Part shown: positions 1-10,194 of the stretch, piece by piece
Position numbering within the stretch: the first letter of the stretch is position 1
How the letters are laid out: every line of letters begins with the position of its first letter
NCBI GenBank assembly: GCA_946902875.1
Contig: OX336344.1
Location: forward strand, 21,225,791 to 21,289,790
Source of the DNA: Nematopogon swammerdamellus
Lineage: Eukaryota; Arthropoda; Insecta; Lepidoptera; Adelidae
Reading direction: 5' to 3'
DNA: 64,000 nucleotides
Program-made: the position numbers and the translations under genes
The notes under the pieces: model-generated
What the model was told of the DNA's origin: nothing
Databases searched by the model: none
The model's input: the letters and a program-made list of their open reading frames with translations, nothing else

Positions 1-61
1 TCGCCAGGACTTCCTTATGACAGCTGCCAGTGAGAGAAACAAGAAGTTTTTTAGTAAACTG

Positions 62-250
62 ACATGTGGCGCCGAGTCCCCCATAAGGTGTCTAGCAACG
101 CCCCTGGACATTCGGTCGCATGCAACGATCGAATGTCCAGGGGCAGGCTGCGAATGCCATGCCGTCCTGACAGGTGCCCATTCACGGCTTTTTTGAAGGA
201 CCCGAGACTTTACTTGGGGCGAAATATGTGGGCAGGGAGAGCGTTCCAAG
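62..250 (-). mobile_element. LINE 3'-end fragment (Jockey/CR1-like ORF2 C-terminus, family M)
   Basis: Read on the minus strand, it translates with one stop to the typical end of a non-LTR retrotransposon reverse transcriptase protein: WNALPAHIF, a stop, then SLGSFKKAVNGHLSGRHGIR. The WN(A/S)LP motif near the C-terminus is characteristic of CR1/Jockey-type ORF2 proteins. It contains an internal inverted duplication of the piece reading GAATGTCCAGGGGC on one strand and its complement nearby. The same family recurs at 44378, 45405, 52668 and 63195. It is a dead fragment. Confidence 0.7.
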
Positions 251-349
251 TTGTCCATGATGTAAAACTCCAAGACTTTAGTTTGATCTAAGGCTGTGGA
301 GAAGCAATGCAGCGCCTCCATCGGGTCATTTGGTACTAAAATTCATTTT

Positions 350-672
350 CATCATTCATACATACCACACGCTGTATCCTGACAATCGGGATAAGCAAGA
401 GTAATTCGTGTTGTGCTTCAAGTACTCTTTTAAATTACAGGACAACACAAACCACCACATTTATCAAAGTAACTATCAAGCAGTAAGTAAGGCACGAAGA
501 TCCAGCAGGTGGATGGATACGACTCGGTGGAAGGACCATGGCAAGGTGAGAGGTGGCTACCCTGTCGCTCTTATGCGTAGCATCTTGATCTAATCCCACA
601 GTCGCCTTTTACGACATGCACGGGGAGAGATGCAGTGAGGCTATTATTTTTAAGAACCGACCCCACACGGTA
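350..672 (-). mobile_element. Family D retroposon (ATGT-tailed, about 330 bp)
   Basis: A degraded copy of a family seen at least ten times here. Landmarks in plus-strand order are a CATAC-type tail, CCACACGCTGTATCCTGACA, a GTGTTGTGCT hairpin arm, the CACGAAGA...GGTGGATGG segment, TTTTACGACATGCACGGGGA, and the terminal CCCCACACGG. The 5' end of the element (minus strand) starts ACCGTGTGGGG. The best copy, with target-site duplication, is at 36090-36423. Confidence 0.75.
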
Positions 673-1329
673 CTCATCATTCAGCCATACAATATTTACT
701 CCAGCAAGACGACGGAACAGAAACGGAAATTCAGAAGGACACGGCGAAGTGTAAAAATAAAACTCACGATCGAGCCTCAGAACAGGATAACCGAAACGGA
801 ATCCAGTTAAGTAGGCGGACTACAAAATTATCCAGTTCGAAGGACCAAATGTTGGATGGAGCCAATATTGGAGCAGCTCTTGTCATCCTCCGATGTTACA
901 GACAGAAACTTAATCACTTACAACTAGTTTTAAGATTAGAACTTCCGTTCGTTCCAGCAATATTATTCAACTGTTTGAAGTTAGAAATGCCGGTTCTCTC
1001 TCGCTAGTACGAAACAATCTGTTCGGAGATTAGAAATTTCAGGAGTTTGTTTCATTACAAAATGTTCGAGCACCGCCCGATCCTGCTCCCCCTCGGTCGC
1101 GGAATCCTCTCGAGATGTGTTTACCGGGCCCCGCGAAGTCGGATGATATATTCCAACAGTCGGCAGTCTGTCTGCGCGATCCGATAATGTGATAAATTGT
1201 GTTACGCCCAAAGATTAATGGCGACGTCTTAATAACGCAACGCCATCTAGTCGAGTGTAAAAATATACGCGCTCGGCGCTCTCGAGTGTGTGCGGGCTTG
1301 CACGTGCCGACACGTGAGTATATAGTTCG
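673..1329. other. Unassigned non-coding stretch
   Basis: I see no gene, splice-supported exon or recognised repeat. Overlapping open frames occur on both strands around 1040-1360 but they have no recognisable motif and are typical shadows. Confidence 0.4.
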
Positions 1330-1612
1330 TACATACATACCAAACACGCTGAATCCCGACAATCGGGGTAAGCAGAGTAATCGGTGTTGTGCTGCAAGAA
1401 CTCCGGTAAATTACAGCACAACACCGAACGCCGCGTTTCGCAAAGTATTCGAACAAGATTCAATCGATCGAGCAGCAAATAAGGCACAAAGACCCACCTG
1501 CTGCATGACTCGGTGGAAGTACCGTGCCAAGGTGAGAGATGGCGAACCTGTCGCCCTTTAGCACGGCATCTTGTCCTTATACCTTACTCGCCTTTTACGA
1601 CATGCATGTTGC
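1330..1612 (-). mobile_element. Family D retroposon copy
   Basis: Contains the CATACATAC tail, CAATCGGGGTAAGCAGAGTA, the hairpin arms GGTGTTGTGCTG and CAGCACAACACC, and CCTTTTACGACATGCATG. It is truncated before the terminal GTGGGGC/GCCCCAC hairpin. The open frame across it is a repeat shadow, not a gene. Confidence 0.8.
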
Positions 1613-2243
1613 ATGTAGAACAGATGTTGTTCATTTTCAAGTGTAGAATCACCCCCTTTTGGGTACAAGATACATGAACCACTATTAATACTTACATATA
1701 ACACTGTGTATAAGTAAGCCAATACATCGTCCCTTGTTATATGAACCTCTACATGCATAGGTAACCCCTATGACTGATTGTGTAGAAACGATTCCGTATA
1801 CGCAACCAGGAAAAGCGGGAAAGCTTCTTCCGACCAGGAAATCGTACCCGAGACCCTTTGCTGCCGAGTTCAGGTTCATTATCAAAGATAAAAAGGAAGG
1901 TTCCTTTTTATCCCTGATGAGGCAGCGCTTATAGAAAAGGACGAATGCGGAAGCTTCGCGAAACAGAACACGTGCAAAGTAATTTGTGCCTATTACGACT
2001 CAGAATGGTAGTTCAGCCGCTGATCTAATGGTGCATAGATGAGCATTTCTCATACATCACTTACGAAAAAAAGGTGTCACCTACCGAACCTGCTCATAAG
2101 GTGAGTTCACAAATCAGTAATGCTTGTATTTTTTTTTTCACTAGCTTTATATTTCTTCGCTAAATGTAAAACCGAAAATGAAGAAAAAACTACTTGGATA
2201 AAATCCTGGTCGGGACGTATTTTTTCTCTTCTTTTCGGCCTTG
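1613..2243. other. Unassigned stretch with a short SINE-like tail
   Basis: Mostly unassigned. Around 2145-2240 the plus strand carries ATCCTGGTCGGGACGTATTT and a T-rich run. This matches the end of the tRNA-like SINE head seen complete on the minus strand at 5408-5482, so a degraded copy is likely. Confidence 0.35.
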
Positions 2244-2636
2244 CTATCTATCTATCAGTGCGTTCTGCCAGTAATGACGTACGGAGCGCGAGCTATGGAA
2301 AGAGCAATGCTCGGCATTTCTTTGACCGATAAAATCCGTAATGACGTGATACGTCAAAGAACTAAGGTAGTCGACATTGCTAAGAAAATAAGCAAGCAGA
2401 AGTGGCAGTGGGCTGGGCACATCTGTCGCAGACCCGACAAACGATGGGGTAGACGGGTGCTCGAATGGAGGCCACGTACAAGCAAACGTAGCGTGGGACG
2501 CCCCCCCGGCTAGGTGGACAGATGATATAGGTAGCCGGGAGTGGATGGATGAGAAGAGCGGAAGACCGCGTGCGGTGGCGAGCCTTGGGAGAGGCCTATG
2601 TCCAGCAGTGGACCGATACAGGCTGATGGTGATCTA
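2244..2636 (+). pseudogene. RTE-type LINE ORF2 C-terminus, deleted copy
   Basis: Translates as QCVLPVMTYGA, then (after loss of the segment present at 61000-61050) RAMERAMLGISLTDKIRN, KWQWAGHICRR and later GSGWMRRAEDRV. This is the standard C-terminal region of RTE-clade reverse transcriptase proteins, ending in AYVQQWTDTG. Compared with the copy at 60776 it lacks about 40 bases, is frameshifted by an extra C in the CCCCCCCGGC run, and has lost its TGA tail. Not functional. Confidence 0.85.
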
Positions 2637-2739
2637 TCTATCTAGTGAAGATAATAATATGCTTCTGTTGTATTTTAATTAAAAAGAGTGCAGAGTTTGG
2701 GTGGAGCTACCATAGGATGGAAGCTTGCGTAGAAGAAGA

Positions 2740-3060
2740 AGACCTTAGAAATATCCAGTGCGACTGCCAGTGACTCCCCAAAATTGTCCAGTCTTTCGGC
2801 CCACGCATGCGTAACGCACGTTAGACGATTTCCTATTGACCGTGCTTTCCGGAATCCGAACTGCTTGTCATCCAGGAGTTTATTTGCTTCTAAGTATGTT
2901 AGGAGCTGAGTGATTGATAAGGCGTTCCATTCTATTCCGTTCTACACAAAAGTGAAGTTACCGCAAAGGGCCGATAGTTGGAGGGGTACGCGGAATAGAC
3001 CTTCTTTGGAACTGGCTAGCTCATTACATCGTCTTACGCCTGCAAATATTCGAGCAAGAA
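2740..3060 (-). mobile_element. LINE reverse transcriptase fragment (fingers/palm)
   Basis: Minus-strand frames read NYRPFAVTSLL, then after a frameshift LLTYLEANKLLDDKQFGFR, KARSIGNRLTCVTHAW and LAVALDISKVF. These are conserved reverse transcriptase blocks (NYRP, QFGFR, LDISK) of I/Jockey/R1-type LINEs. The piece stops before the catalytic YADD block. The clade is uncertain. Confidence 0.75.
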
Positions 3061-3107
3061 GCGTGTCATAGTATGTATTGTGTGGGGACGCTACTTAAAA
3101 ATAATAG

Positions 3108-3410
3108 TGTCTACTGCTCCCCGTGCATGCTGTAAAAGGCGACTAAGGGATAAGAACAAGGTGCCGTGTTAAAGGCCGACAGGCTGGCCACCTCTCACCT
3201 TGGCATGGTCCTTCCACCGAGTCGTGCAGCAGGTGGGTCTTCGTGCCTTACTTGCTGCTTGATAGTTATCTTCTCCTAATAAATTGCTAAACGTGGTGGT
3301 CGGTGTTGTGCTGTAATTTACAAGAGTTTGCTTGCAGCAGAACATCGATTACTCTGCTTATCCCGATTGTCTCGATACAACGTGTGTTATGTATGTATGT
3401 ACTTTATATG
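3108..3410 (+). mobile_element. Family D retroposon copy, forward orientation
   Basis: Begins inside the element at CTCCCCGTGCATGCTGTAAA and continues through GGTGCCGTG, TTGGCATGGTCCTTCCACCG and GGTGTTGTGCTGTAATTTAC. It ends in an ATGTATGTATGT tail near 3405. The hairpin right arm is degraded (GCAGCAGAACATCG). Confidence 0.8.
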
Positions 3411-3451
3411 TATTCGTAATAACGATTGCATGTGAGGGCACGCACACTTGT

Positions 3452-3718
3452 TTTTTTTTATTAATATTTTTTTTTTTTTTTATGGAATCTGACACGGTTG
3501 GCTTCATCACCAACAACATCCGTGATGTCAGCCCATAACACCGGGTGAACTTGGCGCCACGTCAGTGCTTCCCTTCAGTCGTGCCGGCTACACTGAACTG
3601 GACGGAAAACACAAACTATTTACATAGTCGTTTCGACCGACCTTTCATTCAGTGCGGTGGTATCAACCCGGGCGGGTTAAACCCTACCAACTAGTAATAT
3701 AAGAAGGAGTCATATCCG
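3452..3718 (-). mobile_element. Family A SINE, 5'-truncated (no tRNA head)
   Basis: Inverse orientation: a T-run, then GACACGGTTGGCTTCATC, CCGTGATGTCAGCCCATAAC, GTCAGTGCTTCCCTTC and GGTGGTATCAACCCGGGCGG. It ends at GAGTCATATCC rather than continuing to the tRNA-like head present in the copies at 18128, 55478 and 57195. Confidence 0.8.
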
Positions 3719-5041
3719 CGGAGTAACATTTTTCATTGAGCTCTGCTCTTCTAGAGTATTTATTTCGGTGCGTTCGGCTTTCTAGCATCTGTATGCAGAC
3801 GGGAGAGAATACTTAATTAATATTTCCCAGCGGAGCGAGGCCGCTTCAATAGGATTTTTTTTTTATTAAAAAAACGCAGGCGGGCGGAAGGGTCGGCTAC
3901 GCTTTCGTAATTTCCTGTGCGGTCTGCGGCGGCTAGGTAGGGGGTATGTCGGGCGAAGGGAAGGGGGTGACATATGAAACAATAATTTATTAGGCGGGAG
4001 AATAACGTCGAGTGCAAAGAACGAACCTCGATTTTTTTATGCAAACTGACATGATAGATGCTTCGGCTTTGGCTGTAGTAGTTATTTAACAAATAAATAA
4101 ACAAATAAAAATAAATAAATACATTCATTTTACATTACTCTCTACAAAGTTCTTCCGATATAAATTGTAATTATTAATTCTTTGGTCATTTTTTAAAATC
4201 TATATAATTGTTGAAACCTATTATTGGCTGTAGTTTATAAGTTAATTTAAATATCATTGTAAAATTAGTTATAGTTCTGTTGTTTTTTTTTTTCAAACAA
4301 AAATAAATTAAATATTAAAACCCGACTATAAAAAAAAGGGATATAACAAGAAAAGTTGATCAAAAATATTGTAGACCTGTCTATTCGTATCCTTCTGCGT
4401 GCATAGGTATTGTTTGTAAGAAACAAGCCCTACATTTAACATCAAAACACATTATCACAACACAATTTGAAACAGTAAAATGTATTTTTGTGCATTGTTC
4501 TGGAATACAATATTATTTTATTCACTGTAAGATGTTTAAATTTAGAAATGTTTAAATAAAGAAAAATATATAAGACCATGCAAGCCTAATACTTTTCATG
4601 CAGACTGAAAAGCCTGAAAATAAATTAGTCTTAGAGATATTTTCACAGTAATTCAACTTCGAAAACCAGTTCAGTCTGTAGCGCATGCGTCGCGTATGCT
4701 AACTTTGATGGCCGCAATCTACAGTTAATATAAATTGTATTCCTGCAGCGTGTTCAAAGCTACCCAATTATCCCCCATCCACATAATCTCCTTTTCCATC
4801 ACCGCCCCCAATACTTCCGGTTCCGGCCTTCAATATCAAACCGATTGAGTTTCAGTTATGAAAGAAAAATGGCTACCGTGAAAGTAGGAAATGAATTTAT
4901 TACGCATAAATTTCCTCTCATCTCTTGCACTTCAGTTGAAGGCTTTTGTTTTGTATGTATAAAGGCTACATTTTTATTAGAGCCAGGCAGTGGCAATGAA
5001 AATGATGAAGAACCATACTGAAGTTTTATTTTTATACTATA
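3719..5041. other. Unassigned AT-rich stretch
   Basis: It contains homopolymer A/T runs and an AAATAAATAAAT simple repeat (4087-4125). I see no coding signal or recognisable repeat family. It lies left of the exon at 5951, where further coding sequence of the A2M/TEP gene would be expected, but I could not find any. Confidence 0.4.
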
Positions 5042-5335
5042 TTTTGCCCACGGCTTCGCCCGCGTGAAATTCGTAAAAGAAGAAAGTAAGTAAGCCCGCT
5101 ACCGTACCTTTATTTCGGCGCGCGGAACAAATTCGGTTTGTATAAGAGCTACATCTTAGAGTAAGCGGAACGAAATTTTATTTACCCTATCCTGTGTCGC
5201 GTATTCTAAAAATAGGCAATTTAGTTTTAGTATCATACATAGAGTCTACAAACACAATATCTAATAAAAAAAACTTATGTACTCCATGACCAATATGACC
5301 ATCCCTTACAGATTTATTATTAGCATTGATGTTAG
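5042..5335 (+). mobile_element. Family G dispersed repeat
   Basis: Starts GCCCACGGCTTCGCCCGCGT and GTGAAATTCG, then TACCTTTATTTCGGCGCGCG, GAGCTACATCTTAG, TATCCTGTGTCGCG, TAGTATCATACATAGAGTCT and finally CATCCCTTACAGATTTATTA. The CATAC-rich centre seen in other copies (41468, 58580) is deleted. This GC-headed repeat is a familiar type in lepidopteran genomes. Its mobilisation class is unclear. Confidence 0.7.
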
Positions 5336-5344
5336 TACTAAGCA

Positions 5345-5482
5345 TGTACTCGCTTTTTATATTTCTTCATTAGATAAATGAAAAGCCGAGATTTAAGAAA
5401 AAAAATACGTCCCGACCAGGATTCGAACCTGGAACTCCGGCTTGAGCCGCCAGCACGTTACCAATTCCACCACCGGACCGAT
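5345..5482 (-). mobile_element. tRNA-headed SINE (family C)
   Basis: The minus strand reads as a tRNA-like head with an A-box-like GGTGGAATTGG and B box GGTTCGAATCCTGG. The anticodon-type stem is CTGGC/GCCGG with loop GGCTCAA. Position 33 of the loop is not U, so this is a SINE head rather than a working tRNA. It is followed by a T-run and a TTTCATTT-rich body. A sister copy is at 14735-14863, where the acceptor-type stem GTCCCGG/CCGGGAT is intact. Confidence 0.7.
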
Positions 5483-5950
5483 GACGTAATTCTAAATTTT
5501 CGAACCGTTGTTGCTTGCATTTTCTATAGTAGGTATGTCGCATCTCCTGAGTTCAGTAAACTTGCATGATTCAACATTGAATCTTATGCTGTCGTCACCA
5601 AAGTCGTATTTGGCATCGGACACTAGAAGTTGGGAAGACCGTTCTCTCTGCTTCTAATGAGAAAAATTCACTGAAATAGCATGATCGCAAAATGTGCAAA
5701 CAATTATCCAGTATGGAACTAGATAATTATTTAGAAATAAAATTTAAGTCTCTATATAGGGAATTTAATTTTCTAGACAATAAAGCAGTATTATTTGAAA
5801 ACAAAAACAAATCCTAATAATTTTTAAACAAACAAAAACTACAAAATTCACCATATAAACGCGCGCACTGCGCTCGATTGCCCAGTACTCCGAAATTGCA
5901 TATTTGCCATATGAATCCCCTTAAGAGGAATGTATAATAATAATACTCAC
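5483..5950. other. Unassigned stretch (intron of the A2M/TEP-like gene)
   Basis: No gene or repeat recognised. It directly follows, in transcription order, the splice donor at 5950. Confidence 0.4.
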
Positions 5951-6096
5951 GGAGTCCTCTGATCTCGCTTCGCGTCTCCGGCGCCGGCCGCGCGCGCGCC
6001 TATCAGGCACAGCGTCGCGTCCAGCGGCGCGCGCACGCGCAGCTGGAGCGCGGCGTGCGGGTACCACCAGCGGCGCTCCTCCACGCTGACCCCCAC
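5951..6096 (-). CDS. Exon of an A2M/thioester-protein family gene (downstream exon)
   Basis: Minus-strand exon of 146 bp. The acceptor is TTTGCCGGCAG before GTGGGGGTC, and the donor is ACTCC followed by GTGAGT. It is open in phase 0, starting VGVSVEERRWWYPHAALQ, then LRVRAPLDATLCLIGARA, and ends with two bases of a split codon. In A2M/TEP proteins, the strand that follows the MG5-like segment has a pattern of the type L-x-L-x-V-x-A-x-x-x-S-x-C-x-L, normally near the bait/MG6 region, and this exon fits that pattern loosely. The start phase matches the end phase of the exon at 15837-15954, so the two join in frame across a 9.7 kb intron. The exon is strongly GC-rich and CpG-rich, unlike its surroundings. 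The protein would be secreted, but no signal peptide or thioester site is visible in this window. Exon confidence is good; exact subfamily (TEP, CD109-like, Mcr-like) cannot be told. Confidence 0.65.
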
Positions 6097-6169
6097 CTGC
6101 CGGCAAACACCGACCTCATCGTAATCATATTCATCATCAATACTAATAATATCGATATATATAAATATC

Positions 6170-6485
6170 GATAAAATCCGTAACGACGTAATAAGTCAAA
6201 GAACTAAGGTAGTCGACATTGCTACGAAAATAAGCAAGCTGAAGTGGCAGTGGGCTGGGCACATCTGTCGTAGACCCGACAACCGAGACGAGTGCTCGAA
6301 TGGGGGCCACGTACAAGCAAACGTAACGTGGGACGCCCTCCGGCTAGGTGGACAGACAGATGACCCAAAAAAGGTAGCCGGGAGTGGATGGATGAGAAGA
6401 GCGGAAGACCGCGTGTGGTGGCGTGCCTTGGGAGAGGTCTATGTCCAGCAGTGGATCGATACAGGCTGATGATGATGATGATGAT
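6170..6485 (+). pseudogene. RTE-type LINE 3' end with TGA tail
   Basis: Reads DKIRNDVISQRTKVVDIATK, KWQWAGHICRRPD, then GSGWMRRAEDRVWWRALGE and VYVQQWIDTG. It ends in a stop and a (GATGAT)n run, the simple-repeat tail typical of RTE elements. A small deletion near 6285 (loss of the GRRV codons) shifts the frame. 5'-truncated, as is usual after incomplete reverse transcription. Confidence 0.88.
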
Positions 6486-6511
6486 GACTAATAATAAATC
6501 TGTAAGGGATG

Positions 6512-6935
6512 GTCAGACGTATCGATGGTTCATTGAGCCAGTTTTATCGGTACTTCTATGGCCGCTGCTCTGACGAACTCGCCTCCCTTATCCCTCCTCC
6601 TCCTGTTCGCCTTCGCCAAACCCGCCATATTCTCGCGGAATACCCCTTTGTAGTCGACAGAAGAGTTCTTCGAACTGCACGATTCTCTAAATCGTTCTTG
6701 TGCCGCACTGCAAAGGTGTGGAACGGGCTCCCAGGGAATATCTTTCCCCACTCCTACAATCCACGGATCTTCAAATCGCGGGTTAATAACCTTTCCCCAG
6801 CGACATTAGTCCACCTCCAAGCCGGACTGGCACCTACTCGGCGGTGAAATTGGTTGCCCCTCATGCAAATTATCTACTTATCGTTTGTTTCTGTAAAATG
6901 TTTTTTGGAGCAATAAATTATTCCTATCTACATAT
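6512..6935 (+). pseudogene. Jockey/CR1-like LINE ORF2 C-terminus (family K)
   Basis: One open frame of about 110 codons encodes SLSQFYRYFYGRCSDELASL, then FVVDRRVLRTARFSKSFLCR and TAKVWNGLPGNIF. It ends HLQAGLAPTRR, stop. The SFLCRTAKVWNGLP block is the hallmark C-terminus of CR1/Jockey-type reverse transcriptases. A 3' UTR follows. Copies with matching sequence lie at 33582-33785 (plus) and 56835-57130 (minus). It has no catalytic domains and is a 5'-truncated insertion. Confidence 0.8.
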
Positions 6936-7354
6936 TTATCTATTTAAATGGTGTGCAATATTATCTCGAGAGAGAATTGAAAATAAAATATAATATCTAG
7001 AATCAAAACAAATATTTCCAAACCTTTAGTTTTATCTGCTATCTCTTCCCTGATACCCTCTCCCTAAATCTTTACGCGTCACTGCGCATAATGGACGGAA
7101 TTTTTTGCACGATTTGATCTAATTGGTTCAGGAGTCATCAAACCGTGGACCGATTGTCCGGTGGCGAGGCAGGAGTACGCGGCAATTTTTTTTTTACAGT
7201 GTTAGCGTTTCGGTTTCCGTTCCAGTTTATCCGATTAATAATTGAGTCATCTCATCAAATTTATGGATTGAAAAGCCGCCTCCCGCCCAATATGTGAGGT
7301 TGCATTTAATTATTATTACGAGTATTTTTTTTTATAATATGTAAACTGACACTG

Positions 7355-7667
7355 ACAAATTTAGGAAACGTTTTTAGGTTTCCGTATCCCGTAATGAAGC
7401 CTACTATGCCGTCTGTCCGTCCGTCCGTCCGTCTTTCCATCTGTCCGAGGGCTGTATCTCTTGAACCATAACAGGTAGTCGGTTGAAATTTCACAGAATA
7501 TGTGTTACTATGGCGGCCGATATAACAACAAATAAGAAAAATAAGAAAAAGTTAAAAATTAAGGGTGGCTCCCATACAACAAACGTCAGAAAAATCGATT
7601 AGTCACACTATTGAATAATAGATGGCGCCACAGGCTTTTATACATTGCATTGTTGAAAGACAAAAGA
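7355..7667 (+). mobile_element. Family E dispersed repeat
   Basis: Landmarks are TTTTAGGTTTCCGTATCCCG, GCCGTCTGTCCGTCC, GAGGGCTGTATCTCTTGAAC, GTTGAAATTTCACAGAATAT, ATGGCGGCCGATATAAC and AATAATAGATGGCGCCACAG. This family recurs at 8374, 11837, 32040, 34010, 35096, 36018 and 61985. Its far end normally carries a short palindrome GTGCGAGT/ACTCGCAC. The open frames in it are recurrent shadows. Confidence 0.75.
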
Positions 7668-7990
7668 TAGCCGCTCAATTGCCAACGACCTCATTGAGGT
7701 GCTGTCATTTTCCCACCGTCAATTGCCATCGACCTCATTGAGGCTTCTCGCCGTATCTAGTGATTGCGTTGACTTAGAATCTTAAACTTTTTACACCTTT
7801 GAGGAAACGTAGACCTTAGTATTTGATATTAATTTCAACTTAACACCACTACCCGTTCCTGAAAAAAAGGTCTTGACAGACAGACAGACACCCAGCCAGC
7901 CAGCCAGACAGACAGACAGACAGACAGACGGACAACAAAGTGATCCTATAAGAGTTCCGTTTTTTCCTCCTTTGAGGTACGGAACCCTAA
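7668..7990 (+). mobile_element. Dispersed repeat with CAGA/GCCA microsatellite (family F)
   Basis: Begins with a short internal duplication of AATTGCCA(A/T)CGACCTCATTG (7677 and 7721). It then has a (CAGA)n(GCCA)n microsatellite (7876-7930) and ends GTGATCCTATAAGAGTTCCG and GAGGTACGGAACCCTAAAAA. It directly abuts family E, which may be chance or a composite element. Confidence 0.55.
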
Positions 7991-8373
7991 AAACACTTAA
8001 AAACTTTTAGGGGTCATGAGATACATTTTTCATTCGTTTCCTAAATAAAATAAACCGAAAATAACAAGGTTAGCTGTTATCCTCCTAAAATTGCATTCTA
8101 CAATTTTGCCGAACGCTGCACTCCACAGAGAGCTACTAACAACAGAGAAACGACCCCGACGGAGGCACCCCACTAAGCAACACAGCGCTTTGATTGCCAA
8201 TCAGCAATTAACATTAATTAAGCAGAGAACTGGATAGTTTAATTTCGCGCTTGATCGAGCGGCTCTTTGCGCTGATCGCTCGCCGACCCTAACTATCTGC
8301 GTGTCATGAAAATAATATTTTATCACAAGTTTCGCTGGCAATTTGGCTCTACAGTTAAATGAAGTTTGCATTT

Positions 8374-8965
8374 TTAGGGTTCCGTATTCCGTATCAGTCG
8401 TACCGGCCCCTATTACTAAGCCTACGCCGTCTGACTGTCTGTCGGTCTGTTCGCCTGTCTGTCCGAGGGCTGTCTGTCTTGAAACCTAATATGTAGCCCG
8501 TTGAAATTTTCACAGTATATGTGTTATTATGGCCGATATAACAACAAATAATAAAAATAAGGAAAAGAAAAAAAATCACGGGGTCCCCATGCAAGAAACT
8601 AGAGTGTATGCGCGCCATCTACGGAAAACAGTATGAAGCATTTTAAATATTCATGAATTTTAACTAATATAAAGCACCGTGGTTGTTAGACATTGTTTTA
8701 AATCAAAGCAGCTTTACTCGCGGTTCCACTCCAAACTATGTGGCTCGACGTTTCCGGCCAAGCGTATGGCCCATCTTCATAAGCCCGAAAACGTCGAGCC
8801 ACATACCTAGCTCGGAGTGGAACCGTGAGTAAAGCTGCTTTGATTTAAAACAATATGAAGCATTTCATAAAACACGCCATTGATGGTGATGTGTGGCGCT
8901 AAACATGACATGGGGATACGGAACCCTCGGTGCGCGAGTTCGACTCGCACTTGGCCGGTATTTTT
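8374..8965 (+). mobile_element. Family E copy interrupted by a fold-back element
   Basis: The left part (8374-8690) runs from TTTTAGGGTTCCGTATTCCG to CGCCATCTACGGAAAACAGT. The right part (8853-8965) resumes with the duplicated ATATGAAGCATTT and ends GTGCGCGAGTTCGACTCGCA plus CTTGGCCGGT. The 161 bp fold-back at 8692-8852 sits between them. Confidence 0.7.
8692..8852. mobile_element. Fold-back MITE with arms of about 60 bp
   Basis: The left arm starts ATTGTTTTAAATCAAAGCAG and includes CTTTACTCGCGGTTCCACTC and GTGGCTCGACGTTT. The right arm is its reverse complement, from AAACGTCGAGCCACAT to GCTTTGATTTAAAACAAT. The arms span about 8692-8753 and 8788-8852 with a 34 bp spacer. A decayed relative lies at 23300-23500. 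Confidence 0.8.
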
Positions 8966-9121
8966 TGCGATCGTATTTTCGGATGGAAATTGCTGACGTT
9001 GCCGCGTGGTGAAATGCGATTGTGATCTATGATGAAAGGATTAAAATAGATAGAGTGCACGATTTTCTGCCATTCCAGATGATCGAAAATGGAGACGACT
9101 GCAGTATTTTTTTTTAAGGTT

Positions 9122-9162
9122 CCGTACCAAAAATGGTACAAAATGAACCATTTTTGGTACGG
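9122..9162. repeat. Perfect 16 bp inverted repeat, 9 bp loop
   Basis: CCGTACCAAAAATGGT (9122-9137) is repeated inverted as ACCATTTTTGGTACGG (9147-9162). It sits in a family-E-like context (AGGTTCCGTACC). Confidence 0.85.
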
Positions 9163-9352
9163 AGACCATTCCCTCCTTGTCCACGTGGAAAATGCCCTTT
9201 TTTCCTGTAACTAAGTGACGCACTTTAGAGTTTATGGTTAAAAACGCGACATCATTTTTGTCTCTGTACCAACCCCCAAAGTGGACAATTGTAGAAATTT
9301 TTCGACCCCCTCCGCCCCTTTTCTGTCCACGAGATATGTGAACGGCCCCTAA

Positions 9353-9412
9353 GTAGAACGGAAAGGAACCTACAGTTCAACATCGGTTCCGAACAGTGAA
9401 GCAGCAGGTGTA
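9353..9412 (-). mobile_element. Family B SINE fragment
   Basis: A short match to the family B body: GGAACCTACAGTTCAACA, CGGTTCCGAACAGTGAAGCA and GCAGGTG, as in the full copy at 10908-11303. Confidence 0.55.
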
Positions 9413-10086
9413 CCCGATGACATTCAGGGTATCAATGAGTGAATTTAATTTGCTGAAAATACGTCTAAATCGAGCATTTTAATGTATGTATTAGTCTTAA
9501 ATTTTTATATAACATATGTACTCACAAAATGTAAATTAATATAGCAACAATAATAATTTTCGACTATAATAACTTATCATACCCGTACGAGCTAATAATT
9601 TGCCAACGGACGTGCTCGAAATGTAATAATAACGAGATTATTCGAAATTTGAATTAAATTACAAACGGCCGACCCTTCCGAGGTCTGTCCTCGCAATATC
9701 TGATTGCCAACTCCGAGATAGGCCCTTTCGAATTTGCGTACGATCACACTATCTAACTAGGATACTTATGTTGGTAGAACCTTTTCAAACTCACTGGTAT
9801 TTCAGTGATCCTAGTCGCGACTCCACTAGGTTAGCAAGGTGTCAATGTGATATGGTTCTACGACTGGTGTAACGTACGCGATTTCAGATGAAATCTGTAC
9901 GTTGAACCTTTACGCTTATATCTTATTATTACTTGGTAGACGGTTTGATGTTCGACCTGCGACCCCTAGTAATTGTCATTTCATAGTAAGAAGTAACTTG
10001 AGGGTAGGTTTTGCATGGTAATTGCGAAGTAATATTAGGTGAGATGATAGTGAAAAGTTGATAATGATCGTGTATATTTTAGCTTT
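9413..10086. other. Unassigned intronic stretch
   Basis: No gene or known repeat seen. It holds an imperfect GGTAGAACC/GGTTCTAC inverted pair (about 9774 and 9853) that could form a weak stem. Confidence 0.35.
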
Positions 10087-10135
10087 TTAACCGACTTAAA
10101 AAAAAGGAGGAGGTTCTCAATTCGACTGTATTTTT
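10087..10135 (-). mobile_element. LINE 3'-terminal fragment (family I)
   Basis: TTTTAACCGACTTAAAAAAA and GGAGGAGGTTCTCAATTCGA. This is the reverse complement of a common lepidopteran LINE 3' end. A longer copy is at 19008-19218. Confidence 0.65.
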
Positions 10136-10194
10136 TTAACTAAATAACCTTAGCTTTTATAAGTATAAATTTGTAGTTTAAAGTAATAAGGAAG

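Noticed and set aside
5408..5482. A real tRNA gene on the minus strand
   Set aside because: B box and anticodon stem look good, but U33 is missing, the acceptor stem is imperfect, and a sister copy with the same flanking body at 14735 shows it is a SINE head.
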